64,000 nucleotides of DNA from DASUGC01 sp035606665. GTDB taxonomy: Bacteria; Acidobacteriota; Vicinamibacteria; Vicinamibacterales; SCN-69-37. The notes under the pieces are model-generated. The model was not told the origin of the DNA. It made no database searches and saw nothing but the letters and a program-made list of their open reading frames with translations. Numbering within the stretch: the stretch's first letter is position 1; every line of letters begins with the position of its first letter. Location: the NCBI GenBank assembly GCA_035606665.1, contig DATNEY010000009.1, positions 300,087-364,086 of the forward strand, in the 5' to 3' direction. The translations under genes and the position numbers were made by a program. This document shows, one piece after another, positions 34,404 to 43,615 of this stretch.

Positions 34404-35047
34404 GATCGCGCCCGCAAGGCTTCTTTGGCTGCCTGCAGTGCGCTCGCGACATCCTTCGCGATCGGCGCCAGCGGCACGGCCGCAAGCCCAATCAGCAGTC
34501 CGCGGCCGACGAGCCCCCCACTGCGATCCAGACCGATGGCGGCCGCGACCGCCAGGATGACCGCGATGACACCCGCCAGGATCTTGGCGAACCGCGCGTA
34601 GTGATCCTGGGCGAGCGCGAGCGCCGCATCGACGCGCGCGTCAGCGGCCAGTTCGAACCGCGCCAAGGCGTTGCGCTGCTCGGGCGTCAACACCGCGCCC
34701 GAGTCGACCGCCGCCGCCGCTTCCTTCAAGCTCCGGGGATCGACCACGCCGAGCGCCCGCGCAATTGCTTCGGCGTTTGCAGGCGTCAATCCGATCCGAA
34801 GTCCCTGTCGCAGGGTCTTGCCGAAGTTCTCCTGGTCGCCGCGATACTGCGCGCGGAGCATCGGCTCGACCTGCGCGCCGTAGGCGGCCAGAAGTGCCTG
34901 CCAAAGCGCATCGCCGAGGAGGCGGCGAATCGCTGGAAATCCGGCTTCACCTACGGCCGGAATCCATTTGAGACCCTCGACGATGCCGAAGGCAGCGACG
35001 CCCAACGCGCCAGCTGCGAGGATCACTTGACCCCAGTTATCAATCAT
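34400..35047 (-). CDS. Membrane protein coupled to the DUF900 hydrolase
   Basis: 215 residues from ATG 35047 (a GAGAGG lies 6 bases upstream). One hydrophobic helix occupies about 8-28, a long soluble helical region 30-145 includes KTLRQGLRIGLTPANAEAIAR and QRNALARFELAADARVDAAL, and two helices at about 148-195 complete it. No family is recognised. The shared 4-bp overlap suggests it recruits the hydrolase to the membrane, which is an inference. Confidence 0.65.
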   Translation of the reverse strand: MIDNWGQVILAAGALGVAAFGIVEGLKWIPAVGEAGFPAIRRLLGDALWQALLAAYGAQVEPMLRAQYRGDQENFGKTLRQGLRIGLTPANAEAIARALGVVDPRSLKEAAAAVDSGAVLTPEQRNALARFELAADARVDAALALAQDHYARFAKILAGVIAVILAVAAAIGLDRSGGLVGRGLLIGLAAVPLAPIAKDVASALQAAKEALRARS

Positions 35048-35202
35048 GACGCCTCTCACCCGCACGTCACGCGATCACTGACGCGCACGTCTGCGGAATC
35101 ACGGTGAATTGACAGGTAGAACCCGACGGCGGAGGATTCTACATCACGCCCGCGTAGCGGGATCAATGAATCCACCGCACCCGGGAGCCCCAGCAAGCGC
35201 TG

Positions 35203-35279
35203 CGGTCTTCCGCGAAGGCGCCGGCTACGATCCCGAGCGGCTGCTCAAGACGATTCGCGGGCTCATCGGCGTCCGCTGA
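35203..35279 (+). pseudogene. Fragment of amidohydrolase gene 3' end
   Basis: With flanking bases to 35282, 76 of 80 positions match 30426-30505, the end of the amidohydrolase gene at 29069. The reading frame (VFREGAGYDPERLLKTIRGL) and the stop codon are kept, and nothing upstream continues the gene. Bases 35048-35202 hold no gene that I can see. Confidence 0.85.
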
Positions 35280-35384
35280 CGGACGCCGAGGCGGCATCGG
35301 AACCGCAGCGCCATCGTGCCCGTCTCATGTTCTCAAAGCTTGGTGTCGGCAGACGACACCATGACTCTTCAGGGACATGGAACT

Positions 35385-35714
35385 ATGGCGCGAATACCCG
35401 ATCTGCTGCCCGGCACTCTTGATCTGCTGATCCTGCGGACGGTGCAGAATGATGCCCTGCATGGCTGGGCCATCTCCGAGCGAATCCAGCAGATTTCCCA
35501 GGACGTCCTCCAGATTGGTCAGGGCTCGCTCTATCCGGCCCTCCACCGTCTCGAGCACCAGGGTTGGATCGAGGCCGAGTGGAAGGTCTCCGAGCTGGGC
35601 CGCCGCGCCAGGTACTACCAGCTCACTACGGCAGGCCGCCGTCAACTCGCCGTCGAGGCGCGGGAATGGGACCGCATGTCGAACGCCATCGGCCGCGTGA
35701 TGAAGCTCGCATGA
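35385..35714 (+). CDS. PadR family transcriptional regulator
   Basis: 109 residues. The winged HTH begins LLPGTLDLLILRTV and includes GWAISERIQQIS, LQIGQGSLYPALHRLEHQGWI and a wing with RRARYYQLTTAGRRQL, a typical PadR N-terminal domain with little C-terminal helix. ATG 35385 fits the family start; an upstream in-frame ATG at 35361 is less likely. It overlaps the following permease gene as ATGA, the usual PadR-ADOP arrangement, and probably represses that operon. Confidence 0.9.
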   Translation: MARIPDLLPGTLDLLILRTVQNDALHGWAISERIQQISQDVLQIGQGSLYPALHRLEHQGWIEAEWKVSELGRRARYYQLTTAGRRQLAVEAREWDRMSNAIGRVMKLA

Positions 35715-38377
35715 GGCTCAAGGACCTGAAACTCAGGCTGCGTGCGTTGCTCAGGCCCAACCGCGTCGAGCACGAGCTCGACGAGGAGCTCGCCTTCCAC
35801 ATCGAACGCGAGACCAGGAAACTGATCGACACAGGCATGGCGCCGGCGGAGGCGCGCGAGCGCGCACACCAGCGCTTTGGATCGACGGCGCTCGCGGCTG
35901 ATCGCTGCCGTGACGAGCGCGGCATCGCAGTCATCGATGACACCATTCGCGACGTTCAGTACGCGTTGCGGACTTTCGCCAAGGCGCCACTCGCCGCATT
36001 CACCATCGTCATGACCGTAGCCGTCGGACTTGGTGTGGTGGCGGTGCTGTTCACCGTTCTCAATGCGCTCCTATTCCGCGTCGACCAGATGCCCGACGTC
36101 GACGAGATGTACGCGGTCGAGCGGACGATCAATGGCGCTCCGTCGCCGCTGACGCGTCCGATGTTCGAGACGATGCGAGCCGACACGCATGTCTTCACAG
36201 ACGTGTACGCCACCATTCCCGAAATAGATCTTCACGTCGATGGCCGGACAATGGCGGTCACGCTCGTCACCGGGAATTTCTTCCAGGTCGTTCGGGTGAA
36301 TCCGGTCATGGGCCGGCCTCTCAGGCCGATCGACGATGAGCGTTCAGGCGGCAGCGCGGTGATCGTGCTGAGCGACAAGGGGTGGAATCGGCATTTCAAT
36401 CGTGACCCGAATGTTGTTGGTCGAACCGTGCTCGTCAACGGTACGCCGTTCGCAATCATCGGCGTCACTCCCGCGGGATTCCGGGGTCTCGAGGTCAACG
36501 GTCCTGACGTCTGGGCGCCGTTGTCGCAGCTGGGGCACTTCCGGCCCGCCGATCGCGGCCGCGAGGACGGTGTTGCCGTCGAGATCGTCGGCCGGCTGAG
36601 GCAGGACGTGTCGAAGGAACAGGCTCGGGCGCAATTGGTGGCCTGGGATTCGAGCCCGTCGGAGGGCACCGTCGACCGCCGCTCCACCAGCCTCGATGTC
36701 GTGCCACGGCGCGGCACCGACCCGCAGCCGATGGAAGCGATCGCCGTCTTCACGCCCCTCTTCGTCGCCTTCGGATTGATCCTGATGATCGGGTGCGCCA
36801 ACGTCGCCAACCTCTTGCTGGCGCGTGGAGTGGCCCGGCAGCGGGAGATCGGCATTCGACTCTCGCTGGGTGCATCGCGGCGGCGCATTGTCCGCCAGCT
36901 CATGACGGAGAGCGTGCTGCTGGCTCTGGCCGCTGCCGCGGGCGGTTACCTGATTTCGCGCCTTGCACTCCAGGGCGCGGTTTACTGGGCGCTGCGGGCG
37001 GCCCCCGTCGATATCGGCGACGTCAACCTCAGCGTGCCGGCGGCCGATTGGCGGGTCGCGCTGTTTCTCGTGGCCGCCGCGGTGGTGGCTACCGGATTCT
37101 TTGCGCTGCTGCCGGCGCTGCACGCCACGAAGATCGATCCCGTACGGACGATGCGTGGGGAGCTGGTGAAGGACGCGCGGCCAGGCCGCGCCCGTAACGC
37201 GCTGATCGGCGTGCAGGTATTCGCTTCGGCGTTGCTGCTGATTTGCGCGGCCATCTTTCTGCGCAGCGCAATCGCATCTGCTCGATTCGATCCAGGTTTC
37301 CGAACCGCCGATACGGTGTTGATTGACATCGAAAGCGAACCGAAGCGCGCGGCGATGATCCAGGCAGTTGCGAGCGATGCGACGATCATTGCGTACGCCG
37401 CGGTAAGACCGCAATTGCTGGCGCCGTTGCGCCTCGCGTATGCCGACGCGGGCGCTGGCAAGACACCGCTGGCATTCAAATCCGTGTCGGGATCGTATTT
37501 CGATGTGTTCAACGTCCCGATCGTCCGCGGGCGCACGTTCACGCCGTCGGAACGCGGGCACCATCCCGTGGCGATCGTCTCCGAATCGGTGGCGCGGGCA
37601 CTGTGGCCCCAGGGCAGCGGCGTGGGGGAGACACTCAAGCTCGAACCGAATTCCGACCTTCAGCAACCTGGAGGCTTCCTGACCGTGAATCCCCATGCGC
37701 CCGCTGATGACGGGCTCGCGCAGGCGCGGACGGTCACGGTCGTTGGGGTAGCCAGAGACGTGCGCGGATTCCGTTTCACCGACGTCAAGGAGGCAGGCGT
37801 CTTCCTTCCCACCAGTCTCGATGTACCAAAGACATCGATCGTCGCGCGCGTGAAAGGCGAACCGAATCTGGCGCGGCAGGCGTTGCTCGACCGGCTGACC
37901 AGGATCGATCCGAACATGGGGACGATCATCACCATGCGCACGGTGGCAAGGCTCGAGACGTTCTTCCTGGAGATCGCCTTCTGGGTGTCGCTCATTCTCG
38001 GCGGGCTCGCGTTATCGCTGACCGTGTCGGGGTTGTTCAGCGTGCTCTCCTATCTTGTCGAGCAGCGAACCCGGGAGATTGGCGTCCGAATGGCGCTCGG
38101 GGCCTCGGCGCCCACGGTCGTGCGATTGATGCTCGCCCAGACGACGTGGCCGGTGACGGCCGGTCTCGTCGCGGGCGCAGGGCTTGCCTCAGCACTCTCG
38201 GCGGCGCTGCTCGCGACCCAGGTCGGTGCGCTGATCTCGCAAATCGTGCACGTCACCGATCCGATGGCCTATCTGGCGAGCCTCGGCGTGATCGTAGCGG
38301 CCTGCCTCTTAGCCGCGTGGATTCCCGCTGCCCGCGCAGCGAAGGTAGACCCCATGCGGACGCTGCGCCAGGAGTAA
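35711..38377 (+). CDS. ADOP-type ABC transporter permease (1)
   Basis: 888 residues. A cytoplasmic permease prefix domain (DEELAFHIERETRKL, about 20-75) precedes the first transmembrane helix near 95-120. Then come a MacB-like periplasmic domain, a FtsX core of three helices (about 380-490, ANVANLLLARGVARQREIGIRLSLGAS), a second periplasmic domain and a second FtsX core ending RAAKVDPMRTLRQE. Being two fused MacB-type halves, it fits the ADOP family. No ATPase gene is nearby, so the partner must be encoded elsewhere. It is coupled to the PadR gene. Confidence 0.9.
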   Translation: MRLKDLKLRLRALLRPNRVEHELDEELAFHIERETRKLIDTGMAPAEARERAHQRFGSTALAADRCRDERGIAVIDDTIRDVQYALRTFAKAPLAAFTIVMTVAVGLGVVAVLFTVLNALLFRVDQMPDVDEMYAVERTINGAPSPLTRPMFETMRADTHVFTDVYATIPEIDLHVDGRTMAVTLVTGNFFQVVRVNPVMGRPLRPIDDERSGGSAVIVLSDKGWNRHFNRDPNVVGRTVLVNGTPFAIIGVTPAGFRGLEVNGPDVWAPLSQLGHFRPADRGREDGVAVEIVGRLRQDVSKEQARAQLVAWDSSPSEGTVDRRSTSLDVVPRRGTDPQPMEAIAVFTPLFVAFGLILMIGCANVANLLLARGVARQREIGIRLSLGASRRRIVRQLMTESVLLALAAAAGGYLISRLALQGAVYWALRAAPVDIGDVNLSVPAADWRVALFLVAAAVVATGFFALLPALHATKIDPVRTMRGELVKDARPGRARNALIGVQVFASALLLICAAIFLRSAIASARFDPGFRTADTVLIDIESEPKRAAMIQAVASDATIIAYAAVRPQLLAPLRLAYADAGAGKTPLAFKSVSGSYFDVFNVPIVRGRTFTPSERGHHPVAIVSESVARALWPQGSGVGETLKLEPNSDLQQPGGFLTVNPHAPADDGLAQARTVTVVGVARDVRGFRFTDVKEAGVFLPTSLDVPKTSIVARVKGEPNLARQALLDRLTRIDPNMGTIITMRTVARLETFFLEIAFWVSLILGGLALSLTVSGLFSVLSYLVEQRTREIGVRMALGASAPTVVRLMLAQTTWPVTAGLVAGAGLASALSAALLATQVGALISQIVHVTDPMAYLASLGVIVAACLLAAWIPAARAAKVDPMRTLRQE

Positions 38378-38385
38378 AACGGTCC

Positions 38386-39315
38386 TCACATCCGGCGTAG
38401 CGCGAGCGTCAGCACTTCCTCCATCCGGCGCGTCATTCCATCGACCTCGAGCGGCGCGCGGCCGGCGATCTGAAGCGGCAGGAAGTCCTTCCAGTCGGGG
38501 CCGTACGACAGCAGCGCGTGCAGATCCCAATACGGATCCACCGCGCGTCCCGACTCGGCTTCGTACAGCCCTCGGAACCGTTCCGCGACCTCGGCGGAGA
38601 AGAGCAGCGTCAGGTTGAGGCGGCAGTGCCCCACGTCGACGTCGGGTGGCCCCACGCACGCGCCGCTCCAGTCGACGACGCCGGTCAGCCGCTCGCGCGT
38701 CCATAGCAGATTGAAGTGCTGATAGTCGCGATGGATGAAACACGTATGAGTCAGCTCGCGCCGGCTGGCGACGCGCGCAAACGCATCGCGCCAGATGTCG
38801 GCGCGCGTCGCGTCCGCCGGCGGCGTCAGGTCGCCAGGATTGAGCCAGGACTCGAATCGTGCGCCTATCGTGCCTGTCGCGTTGACTTCGTGAATGCGCA
38901 CCAGCATCTGCGCGATCTGCCGCAGCCAGCGCTCGCGGTCCTTCGGCATCAGAAACACGCGTCCCGGTACACGCGTCATGAGCAGGGCGGGCCCACCGGC
39001 CGCCTCGTCGAAAGTGGACGCGATCAGGTGCGGCGCCGGTACGTCGCTCCGCTCGAGCGCCGTGAGGATCGCGGTCTCGGCCGTGACGGTGCGCAGAATC
39101 CAGTCCTTGTGTTCGTTTCCGGGCGGCCACGACCGCAGCACGTAGCGGCTCCGGCGGCCCTTCCGCTCGACGGCCAGTTCGTGCACCAGCGACGTCAGCC
39201 CGCCCGTCAGCCGGCGTGTCGCGACAATGCGGGCGCCCGGGCCCAGGGCCTCCTCAATCCACGTTCGCAAATGACTTTGCAAAACAAAGTCAGTCGTGGT
39301 TGAATCGTCTGGCAT
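38386..39315 (-). CDS. APH-like phosphotransferase
   Basis: 309 residues of aminoglycoside phosphotransferase/choline kinase fold. The catalytic loop CFIHRDYQHFNLLW carries HxDxxxxN near 200, and the metal-binding Asp is in GVVDWSGACVGPPDVDVGH near 220. The N-lobe has TRRLTGGLTSLVHEL. Such proteins phosphorylate small molecules or sugars; drug resistance is not implied. The start ATG at 39315 overlaps the start of the divergent permease gene, an unusual arrangement. Confidence 0.82.
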   Translation of the reverse strand: MPDDSTTTDFVLQSHLRTWIEEALGPGARIVATRRLTGGLTSLVHELAVERKGRRSRYVLRSWPPGNEHKDWILRTVTAETAILTALERSDVPAPHLIASTFDEAAGGPALLMTRVPGRVFLMPKDRERWLRQIAQMLVRIHEVNATGTIGARFESWLNPGDLTPPADATRADIWRDAFARVASRRELTHTCFIHRDYQHFNLLWTRERLTGVVDWSGACVGPPDVDVGHCRLNLTLLFSAEVAERFRGLYEAESGRAVDPYWDLHALLSYGPDWKDFLPLQIAGRAPLEVDGMTRRMEEVLTLALRRM

Positions 39316-41770
39316 GCTCAACAGTATCAGGCGTGATTTGGTCCATGCGGCGCGCGCGCTGGCGAAGGCCCGGGCCTTCACCCTGGTCTGTGTCCTGTCG
39401 CTCGGTATCGGCATGGCGCCCGTCATCGCTGTTCCGTATTTCACACAGGTGTTCAAGATCAAGCCGCTCGGCTTCGACACCGAGCGGCTCGTCGAAGTAC
39501 TGACGACGCGAGTTGGCCCGCGCGAGGCGACTGACGTCTGGTCCTACCCGGACTACGCCGACCTACGTGACGCCAATACCGGTATCGCCCTCGTGGGTTG
39601 GACGTACGGGCAGAGCGAATTCAAACGGGAGTCCCTTCGGACGATGTTCGTCCCGAGGAACTACTTCGAGACGATCGGCGTGACGCTGTTTCGAGGGCCG
39701 GGCTTCGCCGCGTCTGCTGAAACCGAACCTGCCGTCATCGTTGGATACAGGTACTGGCAGAACCATCTCGCTTCCGATCCGGACATCGTCGGCAAGACAC
39801 TCACGTTGGACGATGTCCCTCATGTCGTGACGGGTATCGCACCGGATCAATTCAACAGCCATCTCCCTCTTAACGGAGAGATGGCGGTCTATCGTCCACT
39901 CGAGCGTCATCCGCGCTTTCGCACTCATGGCACCGATCGAAGCAGCGGGTGGCTGTTGATCCATGGACGCCTCGAGCCTGGCGTGAGCGTGGCGCAGGCC
40001 AGTGCGGCAGTGTCGACGGTCACCGCGGCGCTGGCCAGGCAGTATCCGTCGACGAACGAGAACAGGTCCGGCATCGCCGCACCGTACGAAGCATTCGGCA
40101 ATCTCCTGACGTCCCAGGTCGGCCTTATTCAGGCTGTCGGCCTGACGTTGACCGGGATGATCCTGCTGGTCGTGTGCGCGAACATCTCCGGCATGGTGCA
40201 GGTCCGGAGCGCGATGCGCGAGCGGGAACTGTCCATCCGGCAGGCGATCGGCGCCACGCGCCGGCAGCTGATCCGGTATCTCCTGAGTGAGGCGATCATC
40301 ATCGCGGCTCTTGGAGCGATTCTCGCGTCGATCGTGCTTTTCAATCTGCCGGGGTTTCTGTCGCTGGTTGGCAGCGATCCACCGCCACCGATACGGGCCG
40401 CGCTGGGCGTGAATCTGCCAACCGTCGCGTTTGCCGCGGGACTCTGTTTCGTGACCAGTCTCCTGTTCGGATTGTTGCCGGCGGTCCGCTTCAGCCGCCC
40501 AGTGATCCTTTCTGCGCTGAAAGACGATGTAGGGACCGGAGGCCGGCGGGTGGGCCGGGTTCAGCGCGTGACGGCAGCGTTGCAGATTGCCATCGCGGTG
40601 CCGTTGATCGTCATGAGCGGCATCCAGCTCGATCGTGTCCGCTCCACCGCGATTGTGGATCTCGGATTCGCGGCGGAGCTGCTCTACGCCGTGCCGTTGA
40701 AAGTCGACGACTCCAAAGTCCCGAACGCGGGTTCCCGAATTCGCGGTGTGCGCGACGACCTCGCCAGAGCAGACGGTGTGGCCGGGGCAACCCTTGCGGA
40801 CAATCTTCCGCTCGCTTTTCGTGGCGACACGGTGCGCACGGCGGTACAGCCAGGCGTTGACGCCGCGCCCGTGTTCACCAAAGTTCACCTCACGCGAGTC
40901 GACAGCGATTATGCGAGCACGATGGCCATCCCCATCCTGCGCGGTCGCGATTTCACGGCAGATGACCGTGCGGGCTCGGAGCCCGTCACCATCATTTCGA
41001 AGACGCTCGCCGGGCACCTGTTTCCGAATGCTGACGCCGGCGAGGCGGTTGGCAAACGACTGATCTTCGGCGACGACGAAAAGGCGATGCAGACGCTCAC
41101 TGTTGTGGGTGTGAGCGGTGATTTCCCGACCTCGCAGATGAGCACGCCGAGGGAGCAATTGCTGTTGCCGCTCGCGCAGCAACCGTCCCAGGAGCTGTTT
41201 CTGATTGCCCGGAGCCTGCCGGGTGAACCCGCGCAGAAAATGACCGTGACGCTGGAAAACGCCGCGCGGGATTTCGATCCTGAGAACCGCGGATTCGGAA
41301 CGGCCGAGGATGGCTCGCCTGCCTACCCCAAAGTTGTCACGGGAGTCTGGTTGCGGAAGTTCAGCATGGACGACTTCCTGACAGCATCGGCCGTCGGCGC
41401 CAGCGCCGGCAGTGTCGTGCTGATTCTGTCAGCTCTCGGAATCTACGGAGTCGTCGGTCTGATGGTAGCCACGCGGACGCGCGAGCTCGCGGTGCGCGTC
41501 GCGCTGGGCGCCTCGCGCCGCCGCCTGCTCGGCATGGTGCTGTTCGACGTCGTGAAACTCTCGCTTCCGGGCGTGGTCGTCGGGCTCATCATTACGGCGG
41601 CGCTCCTTCGCCTCAACAGCGAGAACATGGGCATCTCTCTGAGTAACGTGGAACCCCTGGCGTACGTCGCCGGCGCCGCAGTTGCGGTGCTCGTCGCAGT
41701 CCTTGCGAGCCTCGCCCCCGCACGCCGCGCCGCGTCAGTCCAGCCGATGGTGGCGATGCGAACGGTCTAG
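39314..41770 (+). CDS. ADOP-type ABC transporter permease (2)
   Basis: 818 residues, two fused MacB/FtsX halves as in the first ADOP but without a cytoplasmic prefix domain. N-terminal helix (FTLVCVLSLGIGMAPVIAVPYF), periplasmic domain, FtsX core near 280-400 (ISGMVQVRSAMRERELSIRQAIGATRRQL), second periplasmic domain and a final core ending RRAASVQPMVAMRTV. There is no PadR partner. The first 60 residues differ from the usual FGIGANTAIFSVVNAV pattern (MAPVIAVPYFTQVF), so gating may differ. ATPase unknown. Confidence 0.88.
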   Translation: MLNSIRRDLVHAARALAKARAFTLVCVLSLGIGMAPVIAVPYFTQVFKIKPLGFDTERLVEVLTTRVGPREATDVWSYPDYADLRDANTGIALVGWTYGQSEFKRESLRTMFVPRNYFETIGVTLFRGPGFAASAETEPAVIVGYRYWQNHLASDPDIVGKTLTLDDVPHVVTGIAPDQFNSHLPLNGEMAVYRPLERHPRFRTHGTDRSSGWLLIHGRLEPGVSVAQASAAVSTVTAALARQYPSTNENRSGIAAPYEAFGNLLTSQVGLIQAVGLTLTGMILLVVCANISGMVQVRSAMRERELSIRQAIGATRRQLIRYLLSEAIIIAALGAILASIVLFNLPGFLSLVGSDPPPPIRAALGVNLPTVAFAAGLCFVTSLLFGLLPAVRFSRPVILSALKDDVGTGGRRVGRVQRVTAALQIAIAVPLIVMSGIQLDRVRSTAIVDLGFAAELLYAVPLKVDDSKVPNAGSRIRGVRDDLARADGVAGATLADNLPLAFRGDTVRTAVQPGVDAAPVFTKVHLTRVDSDYASTMAIPILRGRDFTADDRAGSEPVTIISKTLAGHLFPNADAGEAVGKRLIFGDDEKAMQTLTVVGVSGDFPTSQMSTPREQLLLPLAQQPSQELFLIARSLPGEPAQKMTVTLENAARDFDPENRGFGTAEDGSPAYPKVVTGVWLRKFSMDDFLTASAVGASAGSVVLILSALGIYGVVGLMVATRTRELAVRVALGASRRRLLGMVLFDVVKLSLPGVVVGLIITAALLRLNSENMGISLSNVEPLAYVAGAAVAVLVAVLASLAPARRAASVQPMVAMRTV

Positions 41771-41899
41771 GACCGTTGCCAGACCGCACACCTGTGCTGC
41801 GGAAGCACAGTCATCGAGCACGATGACTGCGTAACAGATGAACGTGAACGCGCAATCGACATGAACGTCGAAGGTAGCGTTCTTGCAGATTGCATCCGA

Positions 41900-43204
41900 A
41901 TGATGCAACTGCCAGCGTTCACTCTGCGGTTACTCGTTTTTCTTTTCGTCTTCTCCCACTCCTTCTCCGCCGCAGTGCCGCAACTGGACGGGCATTGGGA
42001 GGGCGCCATCGCTCAGCCAGCGGGCGAACTGAAGATGACTGTTGAGTTCGTGAGACAAGGAGATATCGCCAGAGGCACCTTTACGCTGCCGGCGGTGGGG
42101 GCGTTCAAGTGGCCTCTGAAGATCACCGGTGATTCACCCAAGGTGAGATTCGCGCTGCCGACAGGCCTGGCGTTCGATGGCGAGCTTCAAGGCGACACGA
42201 TTTCAGGCCGTGTGCAGTCGCCGACGGGCGGACACGTCGATCCATTTCTCCTGAAACGGACGAAGGCGCCGGCGGTCCCGTACACGGAAGAGGAAGTCCG
42301 CTTTCAGAGCGGCGGCGTCACGCTCGTCGGAACATTGAGATTGCCTCTGACAAAAGAGAAACATCCCGCGGTGTTCCTCCTGCAGGGATCGGGCGCGGTG
42401 GACCGCGAAGGCGAGTCGTTCTACGGCGACGCGTTCGCACGCGCCGGAATTGCAACGCTGCTTTACGACAAGCGTGGCGTAGGCGGTTCGGGTGGTGACT
42501 TCAGACAGCAAAGTCTCGCTGACGAAGCGTCGGACGCCCTCGCCGGCATTCATTACCTGCAGGGCCGCCGCGAAATCGACCCAGGGCGAGTGGGGTTGTA
42601 CGGTCGCAGTCACGGCGGCATCGTCGCGCCCCTGGCCGCGTCCCTGTCCAGAGATGTTGCATTCATCATTAATGTTTCTGGCGCCGGAGTACCACCGTAT
42701 CAGCAGGTGACCTATCAGGCGGCGGCGCAAATGCGTAGAGATGGGTTCGCTGAAGCCGAGATCACCGAAGCCGTCGCGTACATGCACCAGAAATGGGACG
42801 TTGCCCGCGCGGGCGGAGCGGGGTGGGAGCAATTGCAAGCCGCGACGGAGGCTGCGCGCGGCAAGCGATGGCTCCCCCGCGCGCAACCGGCGAGCAAGCT
42901 GGACGACATTGTGCCGAGCTGGAAGTTGCAGATGAGCTACGACCCGATGCCCGCCTTCGAGAAAGTAACGTGTCCGGTGCTGGCGGTGTTCGGCGAGTTG
43001 GACACACTTACTCCGGTGGCTGAGACCACTCGGAACCTGCGTGAGGGACTTCAGAAAGCCAAGAATCGGAACGTCACGATTACGGTGTTTCCCAGCGCTG
43101 ATCACGCGCTCCTGGTCTGGCCGGGACAGAACGATCAAACCCACTGGCCGACGCTCGCGCCCGGGTACGTCGACACGCTCATCAATTGGCTTAGAACGAA
43201 GTGA
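41900..43204 (+). CDS. Exported alpha/beta hydrolase with N-terminal beta domain
   Basis: 434 residues. ATG 41900 opens a clear signal peptide (LPAFTLRLLVFLFVFSHSFSAAV); the in-frame ATG at 41861 adds only 13 uncharacteristic residues. Residues 30-125 form a lipocalin-like beta domain (LDGHWEGAIAQPAGELKMTVEF). The hydrolase domain has LYDKRGVGGSGGDF, nucleophile Ser in GLYGRSHGGIVAPL near 250, Asp in FGELDTLTP near 370 and His in PSADHALLVW. It is close to exported BAAT or acyl-peptidase-like hydrolases. Substrate unknown. Confidence 0.82.
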   Translation: MMQLPAFTLRLLVFLFVFSHSFSAAVPQLDGHWEGAIAQPAGELKMTVEFVRQGDIARGTFTLPAVGAFKWPLKITGDSPKVRFALPTGLAFDGELQGDTISGRVQSPTGGHVDPFLLKRTKAPAVPYTEEEVRFQSGGVTLVGTLRLPLTKEKHPAVFLLQGSGAVDREGESFYGDAFARAGIATLLYDKRGVGGSGGDFRQQSLADEASDALAGIHYLQGRREIDPGRVGLYGRSHGGIVAPLAASLSRDVAFIINVSGAGVPPYQQVTYQAAAQMRRDGFAEAEITEAVAYMHQKWDVARAGGAGWEQLQAATEAARGKRWLPRAQPASKLDDIVPSWKLQMSYDPMPAFEKVTCPVLAVFGELDTLTPVAETTRNLREGLQKAKNRNVTITVFPSADHALLVWPGQNDQTHWPTLAPGYVDTLINWLRTK

Positions 43205-43288
43205 GATAGGAGTCTCCCCGTTGCCAGCGGGCGCGACCGAATCACCAGCCTCTTGCATTACCTACACAATGTGGAATATATAAGCAGC

Positions 43289-43615
43289 ATGCCCACCGCG
43301 CTGGGGGAGTTCGAACAACTCGTGCTGCTGGCAATGCTGCGCCTCGGACCAGACGCGTACGGCGCCAACATCCGCCGCGAGATTGAAAAGGGGACAGGGC
43401 GCGAGCTGTCGATCAGCGCGGTCTACACGACACTGCAGCGGCTCGAACAGAAAGGGCTGGTGCGATCCCGGATGGGGGAGCCACTGCCCGAACGTGGCGG
43501 CCGGCGTCGCAAGCACGCCGAGCTCCTGCCGGCTGGGGCGAAGGCACTGAAGGCGGCATATGACGGGTTTGCGGGTATGGCCGCGGGCATCGAGCACCGC
43601 CTCAAGGCGATATGA
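43289..43615 (+). CDS. PadR family transcriptional regulator, second
   Basis: 108 residues starting at ATG 43289, preceded by a TATATA-containing stretch (43276-43282). The winged HTH is clear: FEQLVLLAMLRLG, YGANIRREIEKGTGRELSI, SAVYTTLQRLEQKGLV and RRRKHAELLPAGAKAL. It is only moderately similar to the regulator at 35385. It overlaps the ADOP permease by 4 bp (ATGA) and likely controls it. Confidence 0.9.
   Translation: MPTALGEFEQLVLLAMLRLGPDAYGANIRREIEKGTGRELSISAVYTTLQRLEQKGLVRSRMGEPLPERGGRRRKHAELLPAGAKALKAAYDGFAGMAAGIEHRLKAI

Noticed and set aside
38386..39315. Aminoglycoside resistance gene
   Set aside because: The APH fold is clear but the sequence gives no specific match to resistance enzymes; many relatives act on other small molecules.
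39563..41182. A 539-residue leftward frame opposite the second ADOP gene
   Set aside because: No signal or domain, His/Arg/Gln-rich composition, and fully antisense to a conserved permease.
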